DNA of 64,000 bases, taken from NCBI GenBank assembly GCA_005882315.1, contig VBAR01000001.1:321736-385735 (forward strand). The letters run 5' to 3'. A program made the position numbers and the translations under genes. Positions 34,722 through 44,001 of the stretch are shown here, piece after piece; the first letter of the stretch is position 1; every line of letters begins with the position of its first letter. This DNA comes from Bacteroidota bacterium. GTDB taxonomy: Bacteria; Bacteroidota; Bacteroidia; Chitinophagales; Chitinophagaceae. Below the pieces are notes generated by a model. The model worked only from the letters and a program-made list of their open reading frames with translations, was not told where the DNA came from and searched no databases.

Positions 34722-35651
34722 TCAATACTTCTTTTCCTCGATGCTTTCTAAAATTCCATAATAACTTACAAAGCGGTCTTCATGTATTTCTCCATTCGAC
34801 ACAGCTTCTTTTATAGCACAGCCCGGTTCATTTATATGCAGGCAATTATTAAACTGGCAACCGTTTAGCCTGTCACGCATTTCAGGAAAATAATGTGAAA
34901 GTTCCTGTTTTGAAATATCTACCAACCCAAATTCCCGCATGCCGGGTGTATCAATGATGGAACCTCCATCCGGCAGGTCAAACATTTCGGCAAATGTGGT
35001 GGTGTGCTGCCCCTTACCACTCCAGCCACTAATATCTTTTGTTTTCTGGTTCAGGTCAGGAAGGATTGTATTCAACAAAGATGATTTACCTACACCACTA
35101 TGCCCGCTGATCAATGTGATCTTGTCTTTGAGTTGTTCTTTTAATGCATCTATACCATCATTGTCTGCTACACTCGTTAAAAAAACTTTGTAGCCCACTG
35201 CTTCATACATTTTTTTCCATTGTTCATACTTATCCGATTCTTTCTTTTTATGTAAATCACTTTTATTAAAAACGATAACTGCGGATACATGATACATTTC
35301 AGAAGCAACCAAAAACCGATCGATGAAGCCTTGTGAAGTTCTTGGCTCTTTTAAAGTTGCCACCAGCATGGATTGGTCAAGATTTGCAGCAACAATATGA
35401 TGCTGATGCTTCATTCTTGGACTTTGCCGGTTAATGTAATTACGGCGTTGAAGAATTTCAGTGATCATAGCCGTTCCTTCGTTTTCATTCTCTGCTTCTA
35501 TTTCCACTTCATCACCCACAGCAACGGGATTGGTACTTGTTATCTCTTCATCAATTTTAAATACGCCTTTCATACGGGCATTATGCCAGTTGGCATTTTC
35601 ATCTTTTACAGTGTACCAACTGCCTGTTGATTTATATACGATTGCTTTCAT
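34722..35651 (-). CDS. rsgA: Ribosome small subunit-dependent GTPase A
   Basis: The 309-residue protein has an N-terminal OB fold, a circularly permuted GTPase domain with NKSDLHK (G4) before GHSGVGKSS (G1) and DTPGMREFG (G3), and a zinc site GCQFNNCLHINEPGC. It helps late maturation of the 30S ribosomal subunit. Length and motif order are normal. It separates the Bat block from the catabolic genes and is probably transcribed from its own promoter or from the Bat operon. Confidence 0.97.
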   Translation of the reverse strand: MKAIVYKSTGSWYTVKDENANWHNARMKGVFKIDEEITSTNPVAVGDEVEIEAENENEGTAMITEILQRRNYINRQSPRMKHQHHIVAANLDQSMLVATLKEPRTSQGFIDRFLVASEMYHVSAVIVFNKSDLHKKKESDKYEQWKKMYEAVGYKVFLTSVADNDGIDALKEQLKDKITLISGHSGVGKSSLLNTILPDLNQKTKDISGWSGKGQHTTTFAEMFDLPDGGSIIDTPGMREFGLVDISKQELSHYFPEMRDRLNGCQFNNCLHINEPGCAIKEAVSNGEIHEDRFVSYYGILESIEEKKY

Positions 35652-35700
35652 TCGACTGCTAATTTACAGGAATGAGAGGGAATGTTTCTGATTATGTGTA

Positions 35701-36705
35701 TCAGGGGAATTTTTTGAGCAGGGTAAAGCGGAGTAACACTTCTAAAAATAATAAACCCAGTGCAGCCAGTACAAATGGTAAAAATTTTTCTTCTGCTCTT
35801 TTAAAAGTAGTAACCTCAATTCTTGATTTGGTAAGCACGTCTATCTGTTCATAAATTCTTTTCAGGCCGTCTTTATTAGTAGCCCGGAAATATTGACCTC
35901 CTGTTTCATTAGCAATTTTTCTCAATAATTCTTCATCAAGATGATCGCCAGCCGCATTTTTTTTCCGGCTTACATTTTCGGTAACAATATCTCTCGGAAC
36001 AATAGCACTCATGCCTATCGTATAAACTTTTACCCCTTTGGACTTGGCAATTTCCAACGCAGTCAACGGATCAATCAGTCTTGTTGCCGGCGCATCTTCT
36101 TTTCCATCTGTCAGCAGAATAATTACTTTACTTGCTGCTTCACTTTTACTCAATCTGTCTGCCGCTGTTGCAAGACCTTCTCCTATTACTGTACCATCGG
36201 TTAAATATTTTCTGCTTTCCAGTGATTGAATTTGTGCAATGAGTGTATTGCGGTCAGTTGTAAGTGGAACCTGTGTAAAACTTTCACCGGAAAAAATAAC
36301 GAGGCCGATCCTGTCAATGGGCCGGTTCTTTACAAAATCGACCGCTACTTCTTTTGCTGCTTCCATTCGGGAAGGCAAAATATCTCTTGAACCCATACTT
36401 CCACTTACATCCATGCAGAGTACGATATCAATCCCTTCACCCTCTTCATTAGTTTCGCTGTGATGACGCTGCGGACGAGCCAGTGCAACAATCAGGCAAC
36501 TCAATGCTAGTAACCGGAATATAAAAGGAAAATGGCGTAACCGGTTTTTATAGGTGATCACCTTGAAAGACTCACTTGTACTTACTGTGAACGAAGCCTG
36601 CTTGTTTCTTTTTACATACCACCAGATCATTAGGGGCAGCAGTATAAATAAACTGAAGCAAAAAGGGTAAGCAAAATCAATATGTCGTAACCATTCGTAA
36701 AGCAT
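35701..36705 (-). CDS. batA: BatA-like von Willebrand factor A domain membrane protein
   Basis: The 334-residue protein has two N-terminal helices (including FCFSLFILLPLMIWWYV), a VWA domain with an intact MIDAS motif (DVSGSMGSRD) and TDGKEDAP, and a C-terminal helix (FVLAALGLLFLEVLL). It is the BatA member of the Bacteroides aerotolerance group. Its start overlaps the stop of the DUF4381-like gene by one base (TGATG). The BatB, BatC and BatD genes often found next are absent; rsgA follows. Confidence 0.9.
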   Translation of the reverse strand: MLYEWLRHIDFAYPFCFSLFILLPLMIWWYVKRNKQASFTVSTSESFKVITYKNRLRHFPFIFRLLALSCLIVALARPQRHHSETNEEGEGIDIVLCMDVSGSMGSRDILPSRMEAAKEVAVDFVKNRPIDRIGLVIFSGESFTQVPLTTDRNTLIAQIQSLESRKYLTDGTVIGEGLATAADRLSKSEAASKVIILLTDGKEDAPATRLIDPLTALEIAKSKGVKVYTIGMSAIVPRDIVTENVSRKKNAAGDHLDEELLRKIANETGGQYFRATNKDGLKRIYEQIDVLTKSRIEVTTFKRAEEKFLPFVLAALGLLFLEVLLRFTLLKKFP

Positions 36706-37583
36706 CAGGGTAATTGTTCTAAATATTGAATTGTGTTTTTCATTGTTTCAAAAGCTATAGTATCATCTTCAACAGCAGACTGATATTTTGCAAATTTTAC
36801 AAAATCACTCAACTGTAATGCCTGCTGCAACTGATTGTATTTATCCTTATCTGGCATTATCATTCTTAACTGCATAACCAGGCCATCTGTTGTTTTCTGT
36901 AGCGACAAAATATTTTTCTTTCGCAGCACATAAAGTTTAAAAATCTCGACAAGTCTTGTGTGAAAATCTTTACCAGGCAGGTTTTGTTTTTTTAATTCAG
37001 CCAACTGCTTCATTGCTTCTTCATAAGCATTTAAAGCCAGCGCTGCTACCGGTACAGGTTTCTTTTTCTTTCTAAGTAGTAAATAAATCAATAATAGAAT
37101 CAAAACTGTTCCGGCAACGGCATACCAAAGCCAATCCTTTTTTTCTTTTTCTTTTACTTCAATGATGTCTTTTATGTCATGATACTCCTGCTCCGGGTTA
37201 AAGGGTGAGAAAGCAACATCAATAGGTATCGTATCTGATTTTACTTTTGCGTTTAATACAAAAGAGGGAATTACCCAATGCCCTGAATCAAAACTTGTAA
37301 GGGTATAAACAGTTTTTATGGCTTTGCTCTTTGCCTCAAAAAAGGAATCAATTTGTGCCGGTTGCAAAAATTCGAAATGTTCAATGGTATCAATTACAGG
37401 AAGGCGACCATTATACTTTGAAGGAACAACTATTTCTACAGTAAACTTCAGTGGCTCGCCGATCAGTATTTTATTTTTATCAACCGATGTTTTTATTTGT
37501 ATGTCTTTCTGCGCAGCAACCTGACCCAGGAAACAAACCAGTAAAAAAGAAAAAACTACCCGGTATAAACTCATTTTATTCAT
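36705..37583 (-). CDS. BatD/DUF4381-like membrane protein
   Basis: The 292-residue protein has a signal peptide (FSFLLVCFLGQVAAQ), a beta-rich periplasmic domain (KILIGEPLKFTVEIVVPSKYNG), one membrane helix (WLWYAVAGTVLILLLIYLLL) and a positively charged cytoplasmic helical tail. This is the usual arrangement of the protein between the DUF58 and VWA genes in MoxR operons. It probably links the periplasmic signal to the cytoplasmic MoxR ATPase. Precise function is unknown. Confidence 0.85.
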   Translation of the reverse strand: MNKMSLYRVVFSFLLVCFLGQVAAQKDIQIKTSVDKNKILIGEPLKFTVEIVVPSKYNGRLPVIDTIEHFEFLQPAQIDSFFEAKSKAIKTVYTLTSFDSGHWVIPSFVLNAKVKSDTIPIDVAFSPFNPEQEYHDIKDIIEVKEKEKKDWLWYAVAGTVLILLLIYLLLRKKKKPVPVAALALNAYEEAMKQLAELKKQNLPGKDFHTRLVEIFKLYVLRKKNILSLQKTTDGLVMQLRMIMPDKDKYNQLQQALQLSDFVKFAKYQSAVEDDTIAFETMKNTIQYLEQLP

Positions 37584-37595
37584 TTCGTAAGTGCA

Positions 37596-38468
37596 TTAGC
37601 GGTTACGGCTGATAAAAAATCGCTGCAGCACCTTTACATAATCCTCATCCGTACGCAGGTGTAGCAGATCACATCCTGCTTTTTTAAAAGTTTCATTACT
37701 ATAATTTGTTACCCTGAAAAATTCCTGTTCATAATTATAACGTACAAATGAATCATTGCTATCGATCCATTTTTCCTTGCCTGTTTCTGCATCATGTATA
37801 TGCAGCATACCTGCAGCCGGTAACTGCTGATCCATTTTATCATATATCTTAATGCCGATCACATCATGCTTTTTTCCCGCCACCCGCAGGGCATCATTAT
37901 AATTGCTGTCAATAAAATCGCTCAGCACAAACGCAATGCTTTTTTGCCGGGTAGTATTGGTAAAATATTTCAGCGCCTTACCCAGATCTGTGCCACCGTT
38001 CTTTGGTTCTATAGTAAGCAACTCACGAACGATAAACAAAGCATGCTGTCTTCCTTTCTTCGGAGCAACAAACTTTACCACATCACCGTCATAGAATATC
38101 ACACCTATTTTATCATTATTATTTACTGCTGAAAAACTAAGCACTGCTGCGATCTCAGTGATAATATCTTTCTTACTGGCGTTTATGGTTCCGAACAAAG
38201 AACTATTGCTGATATCAACCAGCAACATCACAGTCAATTCTCTTTCTTCCTCAAACAACTTACTATAAGGATGACCCATTCTTGCTGATACATTCCAGTC
38301 TATAAACCGGATATCATCCCCTGCCGCATACTCACGAACTTCTTTATAGCTCATCCCCTTTCCCTTAAATGCACTATGGTATTCACCCGTAAACAGATCA
38401 CTGGTGAGTTTTTTGCTTTTGATTTCAAGCAAACGAACTTTTTTTATTATCTCGGTTGTTGTGAGCAT
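37596..38468 (-). CDS. DUF58 domain protein of the MoxR operon
   Basis: The 290-residue cytosolic protein has the DUF58 signature SFKGKGMSYKEVREYAAGDDIRFIDW in the first third and a degenerate VWA fold (MLLVDISNSS, FVLSDFIDSNYNDAL). DUF58 proteins work with MoxR-type AAA+ ATPases as putative chaperones or cofactor-insertion factors. It precedes the DUF4381-like and batA genes with 12 bp between, and is separated from moxR by a four-helix-bundle gene. Confidence 0.92.
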   Translation of the reverse strand: MLTTTEIIKKVRLLEIKSKKLTSDLFTGEYHSAFKGKGMSYKEVREYAAGDDIRFIDWNVSARMGHPYSKLFEEERELTVMLLVDISNSSLFGTINASKKDIITEIAAVLSFSAVNNNDKIGVIFYDGDVVKFVAPKKGRQHALFIVRELLTIEPKNGGTDLGKALKYFTNTTRQKSIAFVLSDFIDSNYNDALRVAGKKHDVIGIKIYDKMDQQLPAAGMLHIHDAETGKEKWIDSNDSFVRYNYEQEFFRVTNYSNETFKKAGCDLLHLRTDEDYVKVLQRFFISRNR

Positions 38469-38494
38469 GCAAGGTGTAAGGTGTCGGGTGTCAG

Positions 38495-38872
38495 TTATTT
38501 TAAATTAGAATTATTTTCAAAATATTTAATCAGGCCTCCTAAAAGTTTTCTACATTCTTCCATTTGCAAAATTAAACTTTCAAATACTGGTCCTGACAAG
38601 TACATTAAATCATATGCGATATACAATTGTGTTTCCAATTCATACAATGAACCTCTTGCAATATGAAAGAAGTGAAGGGTTTCCTTTTTGTATTGCCTGC
38701 CATATCCTTCTGCAATATTTGACGGTATTGAAATTGCGCATCTCCTCATCTGTGATGTAAGTCCATAAAGTTCTTCTTTGGGAAATTCTTTTGTAAAAAG
38801 ATAAATCTCTTTGACAAAAGCTCTTGCCTTAATCCAAACATCTAGTTCCCGGTATGTTTTATATTCTGACAT
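38495..38872 (-). CDS. Four-helix bundle protein (23S rRNA IVP-like family)
   Basis: With the ATG at 38872 the protein has 125 residues and begins MSEYKTYRELDVW, the usual start of this family; an ATG at 38905 would add 11 residues. Blocks LTSQMRRCAISIPSNIAEGYGRQ and ARGSLYELETQLYIAYDL are typical of the group. It is the second such gene in the window and sits between moxR and the DUF58 gene, which normally adjoin each other. It is a distant homologue of the protein at 14639, not a recent copy. Confidence 0.9.
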   Translation of the reverse strand: MSEYKTYRELDVWIKARAFVKEIYLFTKEFPKEELYGLTSQMRRCAISIPSNIAEGYGRQYKKETLHFFHIARGSLYELETQLYIAYDLMYLSGPVFESLILQMEECRKLLGGLIKYFENNSNLK

Positions 38873-38934
38873 TAAACTTAAATAATACACCACCAAACCT
38901 GACATCCGACACCTTACAACTCACATCTTGTATC

Positions 38935-39936
38935 TTACGGCACATTAACAGCCTTCACCACTTCTTCAACAACATTGGCAACATCCACTCCTTCTGCTTC
39001 TGCTTCATATGTTAATCCAATACGATGACGCAATACATCCATACAGATACTTCTTACATCTTCCGGTATTACATATCCTCTCTTATTTAAAAAAGCATGA
39101 GCTTTTGATGCTAGCGCCAGGTTGATGCTTCCTCTTGGTGAAGCCCCATAACTGATCAACGGTTTCAGCTTTTCCAATTTATATTGTTCAGGTTTACGTG
39201 TTGCAAAAACAATATCCAGGATATACTGCTCGATCTTTTCATCCATATATATTTCTCTTACCATTTCTCTCGCATTCATGATTTCCTGCACAGATACAAC
39301 CTGCTTCACTGAAGGATAAGTTATTCCTTGCACATTTTGCCTCAATATCATTTGCTCTTCATGCATTTTTGGGTAATCAACGATCACTTTCATAATAAAC
39401 CGGTCAGCCTGTGCTTCAGGCAATGGATAAGTTCCTTCCTGCTCCAATGGGTTTTGCGTAGCAAGAACTAAAAATGGTTCTTCCAATTTATAAGTAGAGT
39501 CACCAATAGTCACTTGTTTTTCCTGCATAGCTTCCAGCAAAGCACTCTGCACTTTTGCTGGTGCACGGTTTATTTCATCAGCAAGGATAAAATTTCCGAA
39601 GATGGGACCCTTGCGTACTACAAATTCATTACGCTGCTGGTTATAGATCATTGTACCGATCACGTCGGCAGGCAATAGATCGGGTGTAAACTGTATACGA
39701 CTAAATTTTGCATGAATAGCTTGCGCCAGACTTTTAATGGTAAGCGTCTTTGCAAGCCCGGGCACACCCTCGAGTAATACGTGACCATTACTCAATAACC
39801 CGATCAGTAGTTTATCAAGCATGGCGGATTGGCCCACGATTACATGGCCCACTTCCTCTCTTATTTTTTCTGTAAACTGTCCCGCATTACTTATGCGTTC
39901 ATTAAGTTTCCTGATGTCTTCAGCAGTTTTTAACAT
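38935..39936 (-). CDS. MoxR-family AAA+ ATPase
   Basis: The 333-residue ATPase has Walker A in LLEGVPGLAKT, Walker B in ILADEINRAPAKVQSALLEAMQE, and sensor 1 in LATQNPLEQEGTYPLPEAQADRF. MoxR proteins act with VWA partners as chaperone-like remodelling machines. It is the first gene of the Bat block (moxR, DUF58, DUF4381-like, batA). The 238 bp upstream, shared with a divergent lipoprotein gene, should carry its promoter, but no clear TAnnTTTG box was seen. Confidence 0.95.
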   Translation of the reverse strand: MLKTAEDIRKLNERISNAGQFTEKIREEVGHVIVGQSAMLDKLLIGLLSNGHVLLEGVPGLAKTLTIKSLAQAIHAKFSRIQFTPDLLPADVIGTMIYNQQRNEFVVRKGPIFGNFILADEINRAPAKVQSALLEAMQEKQVTIGDSTYKLEEPFLVLATQNPLEQEGTYPLPEAQADRFIMKVIVDYPKMHEEQMILRQNVQGITYPSVKQVVSVQEIMNAREMVREIYMDEKIEQYILDIVFATRKPEQYKLEKLKPLISYGASPRGSINLALASKAHAFLNKRGYVIPEDVRSICMDVLRHRIGLTYEAEAEGVDVANVVEEVVKAVNVP

Positions 39937-40174
39937 TGTTAGATTTTATTTTGTTGAGCCGGGTTTAGTGGTTGTGTTAGGTTATCGTTGCACAGTTTAG
40001 CCTGTACAAAGCGAAGGAACTCTTGCACCTCCGGTGGTTCTGCCCGGCAAAATACGAACTTGCATTTAGCAAAATGCCTGCCGTTATGCTGAATGGCGTA
40101 ATATTTGGGTAAAATATCCCGGTAAAGTACTTTCCCGGCCCGAAATTCGTTTAGTATTTTTATGCTTTAAATCC

Positions 40175-40636
40175 ATGAATATGAAAAGATACTCTACACT
40201 TTTAGTTTGCAGTTTAATTATGATGGCCTTTATTTACAGCAATTGTAGTAAAAGCGATCCACCGCCGCCACCACCATCCAATTCTGAATTACTCGTTCGT
40301 TCTTCATGGAAATTCAAATCTGCCTCTGCTCAGGGTATCGGCGATGTATCAGGAAATATCCCTGCCTGCTATAAAGACAACCTGAATGTATTTGTATCAA
40401 ACGGTACCGGCAGCGTGAATGAAAGCACCGATATCTGCTCACCATCTTCTGCGGGGCCTTTTACCTGGAGTTTTCAAGCAAACGAAACACAATTATTTAT
40501 ATCAACGGTATTATTCCCCGGAGGTTCACAGACGTTTAATTTCATATCTGTCAGCGAAACTGAATTGAGAATTTCACAAACAGTAACACCGCCGCTTTCA
40601 ACTCCTTTACTGATAACATTTATATTCCAGCATTAA
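40175..40636 (+). CDS. Small lipocalin-like lipoprotein
   Basis: The 153-residue protein has a lipoprotein signal peptide ending at Cys24 (FIYSNCSKSD), a proline run (PPPPPP) and then a beta-rich domain with WKFKSASAQG and WSFQANETQLFIS, like the lipocalin-type domains common in Bacteroidota lipoproteins. The Asn before the Cys is unusual for a lipobox. No function can be given. It is a single gene, divergent from moxR and convergent with nadE. Confidence 0.75.
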   Translation: MNMKRYSTLLVCSLIMMAFIYSNCSKSDPPPPPPSNSELLVRSSWKFKSASAQGIGDVSGNIPACYKDNLNVFVSNGTGSVNESTDICSPSSAGPFTWSFQANETQLFISTVLFPGGSQTFNFISVSETELRISQTVTPPLSTPLLITFIFQH

Positions 40637-40647
40637 TTGAAGAACAA

Positions 40648-42330
40648 TTAACTGAGATATTTACCAACTATCGGCACCCTTCTGCCTACACCAAATGCTT
40701 TGGGTGATATGCGAATGATAGGGCAAAATTGGTTTCGCTTATACTCATTTATATTTACCATTTTCAAAATCCGGTCAACCAATGCAGCATCAAAACCTAA
40801 TGCTTTGATCTCATTCGGCCCTTGCATTCTTTCTATATATTGATATAGAACTTTATCGAGTATTTCATAATCTGGTAAACTATCGCTGTCTTTTTGATTA
40901 GGTCTCAACTCTGCACTCGGGGCTTTGGTAATTATATTTGGAGGAATGATTTCTCCGTTGCGGTTTATGTATTTAGCCAATTCATACACCTGCATTTTAT
41001 AACAATCACCCAACACACTCAATCCACCGGCCATATCGCCATACAATGTTCCGTAACCGGTTGCCAGTTCACTTTTGTTGGACGTGTTTAATAATATATA
41101 GCCGAATTTATTGGCGATAGCCATTAATAAATTCCCTCTCACCCTTGCTTGTATGTTTTCTTCTGCCAGCCCAAATGGCAAATCTTTATAAACGGGTTTA
41201 AGCTCAGTAAGAAATGATTCAAAAATATTTTTAATAGGAACGATATCATAAGGATTCCCGATATTCTTACTTAATTGTTCTGCATCATCAACTGAATGCG
41301 AAGTAGAGAATTGTGAAGGCATTAAAACAGCCCTTACATTTTCTTTTCCCAATGCAGTACATGCAAGAGCAATAGTAACAGCGCTATCAATACCGCCACT
41401 GCTTCCAATGATCGCTTTGGTAAAACCCATTTTTAAAAAATAATCACGGATACCGAGTACGATTGCATCATGAACCTGGTGAATATTAAGGTCCTTTTCA
41501 AAATGTAATGGCGTTAACTTTTTATCAGGCACACGACTCGCTGGTTCAAGAATTTTTCCATTGATAGTACCGTCGTCATTTAATTCAATCACATCAACTG
41601 CTTCTTTAAACATTGGCGACTGGTGACAAAGATTGCCATGCTTATCAAATACGAGTGATGCTCCGTCAAACACAATTTCTGTCTGGCTGCCAATTGCATT
41701 GCAGTAAAACATCGGCAATTTATATTTCATCACATTCGCTTTGATAGTGGCCTTGCGGTCTTCATCATGAGTGTAATCAAACGGCGAAGCAGAAAGGTTG
41801 ATCATTACATCTGGGTTTTGCTTCATGAGGATGTCCATCGGGCAAATACGGTATAATGGGTTGTCGCCAAGATTCCAGATATCTTCACAGATCGTAATTG
41901 CCAGTTTTTTTCCTTTAAACTCCACCACATTCCATTCATAAGCCGGTTCAAAATAACGATACTCATCAAACACGTCATAGTTTGGCAACAGTGTTTTATG
42001 TATTTCAGCCTTTATTTCTTTTTCATATAGGAAAAATGCTGCATTAAATAAGTCTTTACCTTCCTTTCTGGGGTTGCGGGCAGGTGAGCCCACTAATACT
42101 GCAATCGTATCAGCATGTTGTTTTATTTCATCAACCGCGGCATAACATTTATTGATATAATCATTAAAGTCTAGAAAGTCGCGGGCCTGGTAGCCACTTA
42201 CACTTTGCTCAGAAAAAACGATAAGATCGGCCCCTTGCTTTTTTGCGTAGTTAATTGCTTCAATAATCTTCTTAGTATTTCCTTCTATATTCCCGATATG
42301 ATAGTTCTGCTGGGCCAGTGCTATTTTCAT
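40648..42330 (-). CDS. nadE: Glutamine-dependent NAD+ synthetase
   Basis: The 560-residue protein has an N-terminal nitrilase-type glutaminase domain with the Glu-Lys-Cys triad in VFSEQSVSGY, HKTLLPNY and AITICEDIW, and a C-terminal ATP-pyrophosphatase synthetase domain with GSSGGIDSAV and NTSNKSELATGYGTLYGD. It makes NAD+ from deamido-NAD+, ATP and glutamine-derived ammonia. Length is normal for the two-domain form. It is divergent from gldB across an 81-bp gap. nadC, an earlier step of the same pathway, lies at 46079. Confidence 0.97.
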   Translation of the reverse strand: MKIALAQQNYHIGNIEGNTKKIIEAINYAKKQGADLIVFSEQSVSGYQARDFLDFNDYINKCYAAVDEIKQHADTIAVLVGSPARNPRKEGKDLFNAAFFLYEKEIKAEIHKTLLPNYDVFDEYRYFEPAYEWNVVEFKGKKLAITICEDIWNLGDNPLYRICPMDILMKQNPDVMINLSASPFDYTHDEDRKATIKANVMKYKLPMFYCNAIGSQTEIVFDGASLVFDKHGNLCHQSPMFKEAVDVIELNDDGTINGKILEPASRVPDKKLTPLHFEKDLNIHQVHDAIVLGIRDYFLKMGFTKAIIGSSGGIDSAVTIALACTALGKENVRAVLMPSQFSTSHSVDDAEQLSKNIGNPYDIVPIKNIFESFLTELKPVYKDLPFGLAEENIQARVRGNLLMAIANKFGYILLNTSNKSELATGYGTLYGDMAGGLSVLGDCYKMQVYELAKYINRNGEIIPPNIITKAPSAELRPNQKDSDSLPDYEILDKVLYQYIERMQGPNEIKALGFDAALVDRILKMVNINEYKRNQFCPIIRISPKAFGVGRRVPIVGKYLS

Positions 42331-42346
42331 AACACAAATTTACAGA

Positions 42347-42375
42347 TTTGAAAAAAGGAATTAGCCCTAATTTCG
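42347..42375 (+). promoter_or_regulatory. Candidate promoter for gldB
   Basis: TTTG at 42347 and TAATTTCG at 42368 are spaced by 17 bases, close to the Bacteroidota -33/-7 pattern TTTG and TAnnTTTG with one mismatch. The leader to the gldB ATG would be about 37 bases. Confidence 0.45.
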
Positions 42376-42411
42376 CCACAACATTATTAACTCCACCCCG
42401 TTTTATAATCC

Positions 42412-43428
42412 ATGAAAAAACTCTTTTTACCGATAATCTGCGTTTTACTCGTTATTTCCTGTAACAATAAACCGAAAGGCCCGGATGTTTCAAACATTAA
42501 AATTGACCTGAAACTCGAACGGTTCGAAAAGGATTTCTTTTCAATTGACACTAATAAGATCTCCGAAAACCTTACGCAACTACTAACTAAATATCCCGGA
42601 TTCTATGCAGACTTTATGCAGGGGATGCTTGGTATTAACGGCGACCCTTCAAACCTCGAAGAACAGGCAAAAGTGAAAGAGTTTTATGCGGCTTATAAAT
42701 CTTTCAACGATTCATTGCTTATTAAGTATAAATCAACGACCGATGTTGAGAAAGAAATAAAGAATGGGCTACAGCATGTAAAATATTATTTTCCTGATTA
42801 TAAAATTCCCGGGTTCATTACTTTTCTCAGTACACTCGATGGACCTGGTGTTGCATTGACCAGTAACTATATTGCAATCGGCCTGCAACAGTATGCTGGA
42901 AAAGATTTCGTTCCTTACCTCGATGAAGAATTTCAGCGGTTATTCCCCCGCTATGTCTCCCGCCGTTTTGATGAAGAGTTTATTGCTGCCAATTGTATGA
43001 AGGCCATTGCGGATGAATTATTTCCTGAGCAAACAATTGGCAAGCCATTGGTAGAACAAATGATTGAAAAAGGAAAACAATGGTATCTCGTTGATCTATT
43101 TTTACCCAATGCGGCCGATTCAGTAAAAACCGGCTATACCAAAAAACAATTGGATTGGTGTAAAAAAAATGAAGGTGAGGTATGGAGTACAATAATTAAA
43201 AATGAAGATCTGAATTCAGTTAACCCTACAGTTATTCAAACGTATATTGGCGAAGGACCTTTTACACAAGGTTTCTCGCAGGAAAATTCTCCGGGAAATT
43301 TGGGTCAGTGGTTTGGCTGGCAGATCGTAAAAAAATATGCAGAAAAAAATCCATCACTAAAACCTGCCGATATCATGCGTACGGATGCAAGAAAAATTTT
43401 AGATGAAGCAAAGTACAAACCGATGTAA
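42412..43428 (+). CDS. gldB: Gliding motility lipoprotein GldB
   Basis: The 338-residue protein has a lipoprotein signal (FLPIICVLLVISC) with the lipid Cys at residue 17. The following sequence, IDLKLERFEKDFFSIDTN and YPGFYADFMQGMLGI, is characteristic of GldB, and DEEFIAANCMKAIADELFPEQTIGKPL is a family block. GldB is required for gliding in Flavobacterium and sits at the inner membrane or periplasm. It is not linked here to the gldKLMN genes at 54694-59634. It ends facing apaG, with a small hairpin (GCAAATTA / TAATTTGC) at 43432-43449. Confidence 0.9.
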   Translation: MKKLFLPIICVLLVISCNNKPKGPDVSNIKIDLKLERFEKDFFSIDTNKISENLTQLLTKYPGFYADFMQGMLGINGDPSNLEEQAKVKEFYAAYKSFNDSLLIKYKSTTDVEKEIKNGLQHVKYYFPDYKIPGFITFLSTLDGPGVALTSNYIAIGLQQYAGKDFVPYLDEEFQRLFPRYVSRRFDEEFIAANCMKAIADELFPEQTIGKPLVEQMIEKGKQWYLVDLFLPNAADSVKTGYTKKQLDWCKKNEGEVWSTIIKNEDLNSVNPTVIQTYIGEGPFTQGFSQENSPGNLGQWFGWQIVKKYAEKNPSLKPADIMRTDARKILDEAKYKPM

Positions 43429-43492
43429 TTAGCAAATTAGTTAATTTGCGAATGTGTGAATGATCAAAAAATATGGGCTACTAAATCAGTAA

Positions 43493-43879
43493 TTAGTTAT
43501 TCTTAAAGGGTGCCATCATTTCAAAAGCAGGAATATTTACATCGAAGAATTTTTTAGAATGCATGTTTTCCATTTGGTAGGTACCGGTCATTCTACCCAT
43601 TTCAGTACGAAGATTACAACCACTTACATATTGATATCTTTCACCTGGTTTTAGTACAGGCTGTACACCAACAACACCTTCACCTTCTACTTCACGTTGG
43701 GCACCATTACTATCATAGATGAACCATTGACGACGATGTAACTTAATAGGAAATTCATTTCCATTTTCGATGGTAATGCGATAAGCAAACATAAATTCGA
43801 ACTGAACAGGATTACTGTAGTCGGGTTGGTAGAAAGTTTCTACGCTGATTGTAACGCCTTCTGAGATTTTACTTACCAT
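43493..43879 (-). CDS. apaG: ApaG domain protein
   Basis: The ATG at 43879 gives 128 residues beginning MVSKISEGVTISVETFYQ, the normal length of ApaG. An open frame to 43930 exists, but a -7-like box (TAATTTTG on the minus strand, 43912-43919) lies inside that extension, so the shorter start is better. The fibronectin-type-III-like fold shows FAYRITIENGNEFPIKLHRRQWFI and VSGCNLRTEMGRMTGTYQM. Its role is unclear; in enterobacteria it affects Co2+ resistance and Mg2+ efflux. Confidence 0.93.
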   Translation of the reverse strand: MVSKISEGVTISVETFYQPDYSNPVQFEFMFAYRITIENGNEFPIKLHRRQWFIYDSNGAQREVEGEGVVGVQPVLKPGERYQYVSGCNLRTEMGRMTGTYQMENMHSKKFFDVNIPAFEMMAPFKNN

Positions 43880-43931
43880 ACAAGCAGAGATGTTTAATAA
43901 AGATATGCAAACAAAATTATTATCACACATG

Positions 43932-43965
43932 TTTGCGAATAAAACATTTCAACATAGTAGATTTG
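43932..43965 (+). promoter_or_regulatory. Candidate promoter for icd
   Basis: TTTG at 43932 and a perfect TAnnTTTG box (TAGATTTG, 43958-43965) are spaced by 22 bases. This matches the Bacteroidota housekeeping promoter and leaves a leader of about 30 bases before the icd ATG. Confidence 0.6.
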
Positions 43966-44001
43966 CGATTCAATCATTGAATCAAATCAAAAAATTTAAG
44001 T